NCBI GenBank assembly: GCA_041082245.1
Contig: JBDOIE010000033.1
Span: 3,185 to 67,184 of the forward strand
Source: DAOTVY01 sp041082245
GTDB lineage: Bacteria > Chloroflexota > Chloroflexia > DTKN01
Length of the DNA stretch: 64,000 nucleotides
Reading direction: 5' to 3'
The notes beneath the pieces were generated by a model. That model was not told the origin of the DNA, did no database searches, and saw only the letters and a program-made list of their open reading frames with translations. Below, piece after piece: positions 59,080 to 64,000 of the stretch (its first letter is position 1; the number at the start of each line of letters is the position of its first letter). The position numbers and the translations under genes were made by a program.

Positions 59080-59640
59080 ATGAAGCCGACAGAGGAACTG
59101 ATGACGGAACACCGCGCGATCGAGCGGATGCTGCGCATTCTGGAGCATGTCGCAGATCGCCTGGAGGCTGGCACGGTCACCGACCCTGCCGATCTGGAAG
59201 CGATGGTCGAATTCATCCGCGTCTTTGCCGACCGCTGCCACCACGGCAAGGAGGAAGACCTTCTGTTCCAGGCGATGGAGGCGGCCGGCGTTCCCCGCCA
59301 GGGCGGTCCCATTGGGGTGATGCTGGCCGAGCATACCCTGGGACGCGACTACGTGCGGGGTATGGCAGAGGCCATTCCGCGCTATGCGGCAGGGGAGGCA
59401 GGCGCGGCTGCGCGATTTGCAGAAAACGCACGTGGCTACGTTGCTCTTCTATCGCAGCACATCGTCAAAGAGGACCAGATCCTCTACCCGATTGCCGACC
59501 GCGTCCTTTCGCAACAGACCCAGGCCGAGCTTTCCCGGGGCTTTGCCCGGGTGGAGGAAGAGCGCGTGGGACCGGGCAAGCACGAGGCGTTCCACGCCCT
59601 CCTGGACCGGCTGGAGGCAACGTATACCCGATCCCGCTAG
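59080..59640 (+). CDS. Hemerythrin domain-containing protein
   Basis: This is a four-helix protein of 186 residues with a diiron site. Ligands are seen in LMTEHRAIERM, DRCHHGKEEDLLFQAM, MLAEHTLGRDYV and LLSQHIVKEDQILYPIAD. The family includes iron-sulfur repair proteins and NO-response hemerythrins. It follows a CRP/FNR-type promoter of the same build as the one before the NOR operon. The ATG follows AGAGGAGGAACCCG. A role in NO binding or protection of iron-sulfur enzymes is likely from context. Confidence 0.9.
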   Translation: MKPTEELMTEHRAIERMLRILEHVADRLEAGTVTDPADLEAMVEFIRVFADRCHHGKEEDLLFQAMEAAGVPRQGGPIGVMLAEHTLGRDYVRGMAEAIPRYAAGEAGAAARFAENARGYVALLSQHIVKEDQILYPIADRVLSQQTQAELSRGFARVEEERVGPGKHEAFHALLDRLEATYTRSR

Positions 59641-59719
59641 ACCACCTGGGGGACCACGCGCCGGCAGGGGAGCACCATACCCCGCTCCGAGCAGGACAGA
59701 TGTCGAGGGAACTGGGTCG

Positions 59720-60067
59720 ATGACCGGCGAGCGTTTGGCACGCGAAGAAAAGACGGTTGCGGCGATGGTCCGCCTTTTCTGTCACGCGCACCACAGCGGC
59801 GCAGTCGGGCTGTGCCCCGACTGCGCCGCTCTGCTTGGCTATGCCCGCAGCCGCCTCGCGCGCTGTCCCTACGGCGCCGCCAAGCCGACCTGCGCGAAAT
59901 GCCCCATCCACTGCTACCGGCCGCAGGAACGGGAGCGGATCCGGGCTGTGATGCGCTACGCAGGTCCGCGGATGCTCCTGCGCCACCCGATGCTGGCCTT
60001 GCTCCATCTCCTGGACGGCCTCCGGTCGCCCTCGCGTTGCCGCAACAAGGAAACTGCGCTATACTGA
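59720..60067 (+). CDS. YgbA-type nitrous oxide-stimulated promoter family protein
   Basis: This is a protein of 115 residues. It has Cys-rich stretches FCHAHHSG, LCPDCAALLGYARSRLARC and PTCAKCPIHCYRPQERERIR, and MRYAGPRMLLRHP, which match the YgbA family of Escherichia coli (controlled there by the NO sensor NsrR). The Cys suggest metal binding. The start ATG at 59720 is followed directly by the conserved part. It is adjacent to the hemerythrin gene and probably co-transcribed with it, supporting an NO-response island. Confidence 0.85.
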   Translation: MTGERLAREEKTVAAMVRLFCHAHHSGAVGLCPDCAALLGYARSRLARCPYGAAKPTCAKCPIHCYRPQERERIRAVMRYAGPRMLLRHPMLALLHLLDGLRSPSRCRNKETALY

Positions 60068-60109
60068 AAGGCAGGACCGGCGGGATGCCGAGGACCCAGG
60101 AGGCTTGGG

Positions 60110-60412
60110 GTGATCTTCCGCGACATCATCTTGCGCTGCATCGAGTGCGGGCAGGAGTTCGTGTTCACGGCCGGCGAACAGGCCTTTTACGCCGACAAGG
60201 GCCTGCTCAACGAGCCACGCCGTTGCCCCGAGTGCCGCGCCAAGCGAAGGCAAGAGCGCGAGGCCGTGGAGTACCCGATTATCTGTGCCGCCTGCGGGCG
60301 CGAGACGACGGTGACCTTCGTGCCGCGGGAGGACCGTCCGATCTACTGCGACGAATGCTACCGGAAGCTCCGTGCACGCAGCGGCGAGGGAAAGGCTAAC
60401 CCGCAGAAGTGA
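60110..60412 (+). CDS. Zinc-ribbon protein with two Cys4 modules
   Basis: This protein of 100 residues has Cys pairs CIECGQEF and CPECRAKRR in the first half, a zinc-binding domain of the zf-trcl kind, and CAACGRE and CDECYRKL in the second. It probably binds two zinc ions. The GTG start follows CAGGAGGCTTGGG. It ends close to the convergent glycosyltransferase gene. The function is unknown. Confidence 0.75.
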   Translation: MIFRDIILRCIECGQEFVFTAGEQAFYADKGLLNEPRRCPECRAKRRQEREAVEYPIICAACGRETTVTFVPREDRPIYCDECYRKLRARSGEGKANPQK

Positions 60413-61649
60413 GCGGCGAGAGCCGGGCGTAGAGCGCGCGGAACCGTGCGGCCACCTCGGACCAGCGGAAAGCCGCGCCCAGCTGCATCGCTCCGGCGGC
60501 GATGCGTGCTCGTGCGTCCGGTTGTGCGAGCAGGCGGCCGATCCCCTCTGCGAGTGCGAACCTGTCTTCGCGCGCCACCAGGGCAACGTTCACGCCGTCC
60601 TGCAGCTGCCCCTGTCCGGTCCCGAGCGAGACCTCGCCTTCCTCCAGCGGCTCGGTCGTGAGCACCGGACACCCCAGCGAAAGGGCGGCAATCAGGCTAC
60701 TGCGCCGAAAGGAAGCCCCGTCCCGGTACGGGAGTACCACCAGGTCGCAGGCCCACAGATGGCCCGCCGCTTCCTCTGCACTGCAGGACCCGCTCCACAG
60801 CACCACCGACTCCAGGTCGAGCGCGCTGATCCGCCCACGGAGCGCTTCGGCAAAAGCACGTGTCCCCGGATCTGTCGCCCCGGTGCCTCCCCCGACAAAC
60901 AGCAGGCGCATCCTCGGGCCGAGTTGCCGACGCAGGTGGGCGACCGCCTCCACCAGGAGATCGGCGCCCTTGCTCGGGTGGAGCAGCCCGAAATGGCCGA
61001 GGAGCGCTTCGTCGGGCGCGATGCCCAAACGGGCGCGCCAGGCTGCGCGGTCGTACCCGGGGAGCTCGGAAGGCAGGCTGCTTCCCAGTGGGACGAGTTC
61101 GGGCGGCCGGCGCAACGTGCCCAGGGGTTGCGGGCGCAGCCAGATGCGCGTAGTCTCCCGGGCGGGAAACCCCTCGCCCTGGAGCCGGGCGAGGTCGGCC
61201 GCGTTCGTGACCACCACCGCGTCGGCGTCGCGCAGCAGATGCTCGACGATCGCGTGGCGCAGCCGGCCGGCCTTCGGAAAGAGGTACGGGAGGTGGAGGT
61301 CGTGCATCGTGACCACCAGCCGCACCGGCACCCGCAGGCGCTTCAACAGGTCCGGGAGAAAATGGACGGCCGGCCGCATCCCATAGGCACCCGTCTGGTA
61401 CTGCAGATGGACGATATCCGGACGCAGCTGCTGCACGAGACGGGCGACCACCCGCAGGCAGCCCCATCCCCAGCTCCGAACCTGTGGGAAAACGGGAAGC
61501 CCGTCGTCCGCAAACCCGCTCCCCTCCATCGAGGTCAGAAGATACACCTCCACTCCCTGCTCCCGTAGCGCCAGCGTCAGCCGACGCGTGTAGTCTCCCA
61601 CCCCTCCCTCCATCGGCGGGTATTCGGCGCTGAGCAGGAGCACACGCAT
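60396..61649 (-). CDS. Family 4 glycosyltransferase
   Basis: This is a GT-B enzyme of 417 residues with MRVLLLSAEYPPMEGGVGDY at the N-terminus, VHLQYQTGAYGMRPAVHFLP, and the donor domain with LLGHFGLLHPSKGADLL and DLVVLPYRDGASFRRSSLIA. The ATG at 61649 begins the conserved first strand, and an in-frame ATG at 61658 overlaps the stop of rph. The start sites leave almost no gap, so the two genes are on one transcript. The C-terminus overlaps the 3' end of the convergent zinc-ribbon gene by 17 nt. The acceptor is unknown. Confidence 0.85.
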   Translation of the reverse strand: MRVLLLSAEYPPMEGGVGDYTRRLTLALREQGVEVYLLTSMEGSGFADDGLPVFPQVRSWGWGCLRVVARLVQQLRPDIVHLQYQTGAYGMRPAVHFLPDLLKRLRVPVRLVVTMHDLHLPYLFPKAGRLRHAIVEHLLRDADAVVVTNAADLARLQGEGFPARETTRIWLRPQPLGTLRRPPELVPLGSSLPSELPGYDRAAWRARLGIAPDEALLGHFGLLHPSKGADLLVEAVAHLRRQLGPRMRLLFVGGGTGATDPGTRAFAEALRGRISALDLESVVLWSGSCSAEEAAGHLWACDLVVLPYRDGASFRRSSLIAALSLGCPVLTTEPLEEGEVSLGTGQGQLQDGVNVALVAREDRFALAEGIGRLLAQPDARARIAAGAMQLGAAFRWSEVAARFRALYARLSPLTSAG

Positions 61650-61650
61650 G

Positions 61651-62403
61651 CTATGCATCTACCGCAGGCGTCTGGACGGGAGTCCCCGCCAGCGCTTCCC
61701 GCTGGGCCCGGAAGAGCTGCTCCAACCCCACCCGCGCCAACCGCACCATCTCCTCCAGCCGGCTCAGACTGAACGGTTCCTGCTCGGCTGTCCCCTGGAT
61801 CTCGACCAGCCGGCCCCGCTCGGTCATCACGACGTTCAGGTCGACCTCCGCTGCGGCATCCTCCGTGTAGGTGAGGTCGAGCAGCATTTCCCCTGCCACC
61901 ACCCCCACGCTGATCGCAGCAACCGCCCAGCGGACAGGCCAGCGCTCGATCCGCCCCTCCCCAAGGAGCCGCTGGAGCGCCTGGTAGAGCGCAACGTAAG
62001 CCCCGGTGATCGCCGCAGTTCGGGTGCCCCCATCGGCCTGGATCACGTCGCAATCGAGGAGGATGGTCCGTTCACCCAGCAGCGAGAGGTCCACGGAAGC
62101 GCGCAACGCGCGGCCGATGAGGCGCTGGATCTCCTGGGTCCTTCCCCCCAGGATCGTCCCGCGCTCGCGGCGCATCCGCTCCGGGGTCGAACGGGGGAGC
62201 ATAGCGTATTCCGCTGTCACCCACCCGTGTCCGGGATGGCTCGCCCGCAACCAGGGTGGCACCTGTTCCTCGATCGAAGCGGTACAAAGTACGCGGGTAC
62301 GCCCGATTTCGATCAGCGCGGACCCTTCGGCAAACTCCGCGTAACCAGGGACAATCCGCACGGGCCGGAGTTCATCCGGACGGCGACCATCAGCCCGGGA
62401 CAT
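61651..62403 (-). CDS. rph: Ribonuclease PH
   Basis: This 3'-5' phosphorolytic exoribonuclease of 250 residues trims tRNA precursors, which matters here because tRNAs in the window lack an encoded CCA. Landmarks are DGRRPDELRPVRI, TRVLCTASIEEQVPPW, GWVTAEYAMLPRSTPER, GGRTQEIQRLIGRALR and IQADGGTRTAAITGAYVAL. The length is normal. The ATG at 62403 has its promoter just upstream. Confidence 0.96.
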   Translation of the reverse strand: MSRADGRRPDELRPVRIVPGYAEFAEGSALIEIGRTRVLCTASIEEQVPPWLRASHPGHGWVTAEYAMLPRSTPERMRRERGTILGGRTQEIQRLIGRALRASVDLSLLGERTILLDCDVIQADGGTRTAAITGAYVALYQALQRLLGEGRIERWPVRWAVAAISVGVVAGEMLLDLTYTEDAAAEVDLNVVMTERGRLVEIQGTAEQEPFSLSRLEEMVRLARVGLEQLFRAQREALAGTPVQTPAVDA

Positions 62404-62430
62404 CGGACCTCCTATCTCTCATACAAACGC

Positions 62431-62459
62431 ATCTTACTATAGTTTTGACCGCCGTGCAA
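62431..62459 (-). promoter_or_regulatory. Promoter of rph operon
   Basis: On the minus strand TTGCAC and TAAGAT are separated by 17 nt, about 28 nt before the start codon. Confidence 0.75.
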
Positions 62460-62488
62460 ATTTCCGCAAAAACAGTACTTTCTTCCCA

Positions 62489-62517
62489 TTGACAAGGCAC
62501 ATCACCGAGGTTAAGAT
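62489..62517 (+). promoter_or_regulatory. Promoter of Tad pilin-like genes
   Basis: TTGACA and TAAGAT are separated by 17 nt. The first ATG is at 62556. Confidence 0.8.
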
Positions 62518-62555
62518 AAAAACGTAATGCAACCCGATAGGCAGGGGAGTATGCC

Positions 62556-63446
62556 ATGAACAGGCTGAAGCGCAGTTCCGAGAAGAGTCGGGGCCAGAGC
62601 GTGGTGGAAATGGCCCTGCTGCTGCCCATCCTGTTGCTCGTGGTCATCGGGCTGATCGAGTTCGGCCGCGCCTTCCTTTTCTACACGATGATCTCCAATG
62701 CCGCACGCGAAGGGGCACGCTACGGGATGGTGCACCCCGGCCAGGATGCGGCGAGCATCCAGGCGATCCGTCAGGCCGCCTGGAGCCGTGTGGTGTTGGT
62801 CCCCACGAGCACCGTTTCCGTCGAGGTCACCTACGATCAACTAGGCGAGGGGGGCATCATCATCCCTGGAAAGAGCCGCGTGATCGTCACCGTGCAGCAC
62901 GCCTTCTCCATGATGACCCCCCTGATGCGCCCGCTTTTCCCCAACACGACCATCCGTTTCGTCTCGGCACGTACGGTATCCGGGGGCGCAAGAGCCCACA
63001 AGCCGACAGCGACACCCGGGCCTCCCCCGCCCATGAACACCCCAACCCCCACGAGCTCGCCCACGCCTACGGAGACCCCGAGCGAAACACCAACACCGAC
63101 GCCTACGCCACCACCGACCCCGCAGCGATTGCATGTCGTGTTTGCGGCGAACTACCCGTGTAAGCAGAACGGTAACAGTAAGCCGGTGCGGGTCAAGGTC
63201 CGTGTGACAGACGAAGGTGGAGCACCGGTGACGAACGCTACGGTAAACGTTTACGTGAATGGCGTCTACATGGCCACGCTGCAGCACATCGGCAATGGCT
63301 ACTACGGCTCGGGCTCGAACTGTTGGGCCGGAGGGGCATACAACGACCATCAGCCGGTGCGGGTGACGGCGGAGCTGAGCGGGTTCATCGGGGACGAGGT
63401 GAACGGCAACACGAGCAGCAACCCGGCCTGTAGCCAGTGTCCATGA
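62556..63446 (+). CDS. TadE-like protein with Thr-Pro linker and C-terminal beta domain
   Basis: This is a protein of 296 residues. The N-terminus has the prepilin-like RGQSVVEMALLLPILLLVVI with the Glu5-type residue and one membrane helix, then the TadE signature FGRAFLFYTMISNAAREGAR. After about residue 150 a long Thr-Pro-rich stalk (about residues 150-190) leads to a domain of about 100 residues with PVRVKVRVTDEGGAPVTNA and Cys residues, resembling an Ig-like or surface-exposed fold. TadE proteins are minor pseudopilins of tight-adherence pili. The added stalk and domain are unusual and may act in adhesion. Confidence 0.8.
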   Translation: MNRLKRSSEKSRGQSVVEMALLLPILLLVVIGLIEFGRAFLFYTMISNAAREGARYGMVHPGQDAASIQAIRQAAWSRVVLVPTSTVSVEVTYDQLGEGGIIIPGKSRVIVTVQHAFSMMTPLMRPLFPNTTIRFVSARTVSGGARAHKPTATPGPPPPMNTPTPTSSPTPTETPSETPTPTPTPPPTPQRLHVVFAANYPCKQNGNSKPVRVKVRVTDEGGAPVTNATVNVYVNGVYMATLQHIGNGYYGSGSNCWAGGAYNDHQPVRVTAELSGFIGDEVNGNTSSNPACSQCP

Positions 63447-63455
63447 GGGGATACC

Positions 63456-63908
63456 ATGGTCGCGCGGCTGTATGAACGCTTGGGGAAACCGGCAAGAGGG
63501 CAGGCGATCGTCGAGTTCGCACTCGTGATGGTCTTTTTCCTGTTCCTGTTGCTTGCGGTGATCGATCTCGGCCGGGCCTACTTCGTGATGGTGGCCGTGG
63601 AGAACGCTGCTGCCGAAGGGGCCCTTTTCGGCATGGCCAACCCCAACTGCATCCGACCTTCCGATGGGCCGAACTGTGCCAACCCGAACAACGTCGAATA
63701 CCGCATCCTGAACGAGTCGCAGAGCGCGCTCGTGATCCCCAGCCTGATGCACTACGAGGTGACCTTCGATCCGGTGAACCCCAAGAAACCGGGAACTTCG
63801 ATCACGATCACCGTGTGGTACGATTTCAAGCCGATCCTACCGTTCCTGAGCGCCTTCGGGAGCAGCACGATCACGATCCGTCGTTCGGCTACACAGCTGA
63901 TCCCCTGA
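63456..63908 (+). CDS. TadE-like pseudopilin
   Basis: This is a protein of 150 residues with RGQAIVEFALVMVFFLFLLL at the N-terminus (prepilin-type Gly before a helix, Glu at the fifth place) and the TadE stretch LGRAYFVMVAVENAAAEGAL. It is shorter than the preceding gene product and lacks its stalk. It starts 9 nt after the preceding stop and lies in the same operon. Confidence 0.85.
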   Translation: MVARLYERLGKPARGQAIVEFALVMVFFLFLLLAVIDLGRAYFVMVAVENAAAEGALFGMANPNCIRPSDGPNCANPNNVEYRILNESQSALVIPSLMHYEVTFDPVNPKKPGTSITITVWYDFKPILPFLSAFGSSTITIRRSATQLIP

Positions 63909-63947
63909 GGCAGAACAGCAGGAAGGTTCGAGCGGTGGAGGTGAGCG

Positions 63948-64000
63948 ATGCACGATTTTCCGTCCTTCCGGAGCAAGGGCCAGAGCATGGTGCTGGTCGC
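63948..64000 (+). CDS. Third TadE/TadG-like protein, truncated by the window end
   Basis: The ATG at 63948 is followed by about 17 codons reading MHDFPSFRSKGQSMVLV. That matches the conserved GQSMVLV/GQAIVEF segment at the N-terminus of Tad pseudopilins. A GGAGGTGAGCG ribosome-binding site precedes it. The rest lies outside the window. Confidence 0.65.
   Translation, partial: MHDFPSFRSKGQSMVLV

Noticed and set aside
60396..60412. Overlap of zinc-ribbon gene and glycosyltransferase as a possible error
   Set aside because: A 17-nt convergent overlap is common and both termini read normally.
1..64000. CRISPR arrays, insertion sequences, prophage genes
   Set aside because: No regularly spaced direct repeats, transposase, integrase or phage structural gene was seen in either strand.

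Overview
The window is a GC-rich bacterial chromosome segment. It is densely coded on both strands and shows no prophage, insertion sequence or CRISPR array. Sigma-70-type promoters (TTGACA/TATAAT, often with a TGG extension before the -10) precede many operons. The gene content points to an anaerobic or facultatively microaerobic member of the Chloroflexota or a similar deep lineage; that placement is an inference. It rests on a CvpA-MutS2 pair, a four-subunit 2-oxoacid:ferredoxin oxidoreductase, a membrane pyrophosphatase, Tad-type pilin genes and tRNAs without an encoded CCA end. Layout: 1-6.1 kb holds a large polytopic GT-C-like glycosyltransferase and a GldA/GldF/GldG-type ABC exporter operon ending in a DUF4340 protein. 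6.9-9.5 kb has an AEC-family carrier and a membrane-fused spermidine-synthase-like protein. 9.9-17.5 kb has a nitroreductase, two glycosyltransferases, tilS and clpB. 18.1-23.9 kb is a signalling block (REC-GAF, a histidine-kinase-like protein lacking its phosphoacceptor His, REC-DHp, a YchF-like GTPase and an MshEN/GAF protein). 24-27.5 kb has a truncated WD40-like frame, phoU, an FtsW/RodA protein and an EamA transporter. 27.6-30.8 kb is porGDAB on the minus strand. 30.9-43 kb mixes lipoproteins, a URO-D family protein, HPF, an Lnt-like protein, a DinG-type helicase, an aminotransferase, a TctA-like permease, a ROK kinase and an FmdB zinc ribbon. 43.3-46.5 kb has an ornithine-cyclodeaminase-family protein and a second membrane-fused spermidine-synthase-like protein. 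46.6-49.9 kb carries tRNA-Sec, hgcB and hgcA (mercury methylation), a DUF72 protein and tRNA-Val. 49.9-55.6 kb has hppA, cvpA and mutS2. 55.7-60.4 kb is a nitric-oxide-related island. 60.4-64 kb has a glycosyltransferase, RNase PH and the start of a TadE/TadG pilus cluster. The two most striking systems are these. First, an hgcAB pair (about 47.3-48.7 kb) encodes an HgcA with the cap-helix motif NVWCAAGK. Its HgcB is about 162 residues, well above the usual length of about 95, because of a tail made of three 18-residue repeats that each begin with a vicinal Cys pair. A third small gene is translationally close behind. Second, there is an NO-related island: a heme O synthase-like protein, a 34-residue membrane peptide, a CuA-less subunit II, a heme-copper subunit I with Asp in place of the helix VI His, a hemerythrin and a YgbA-type protein. 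Two promoters in this island carry the same CRP/FNR-type operator at exactly the same spacing, and one of them is class-II-like at -41.5. Together they look like an NO- or redox-responsive regulon built around a non-canonical nitric oxide reductase.
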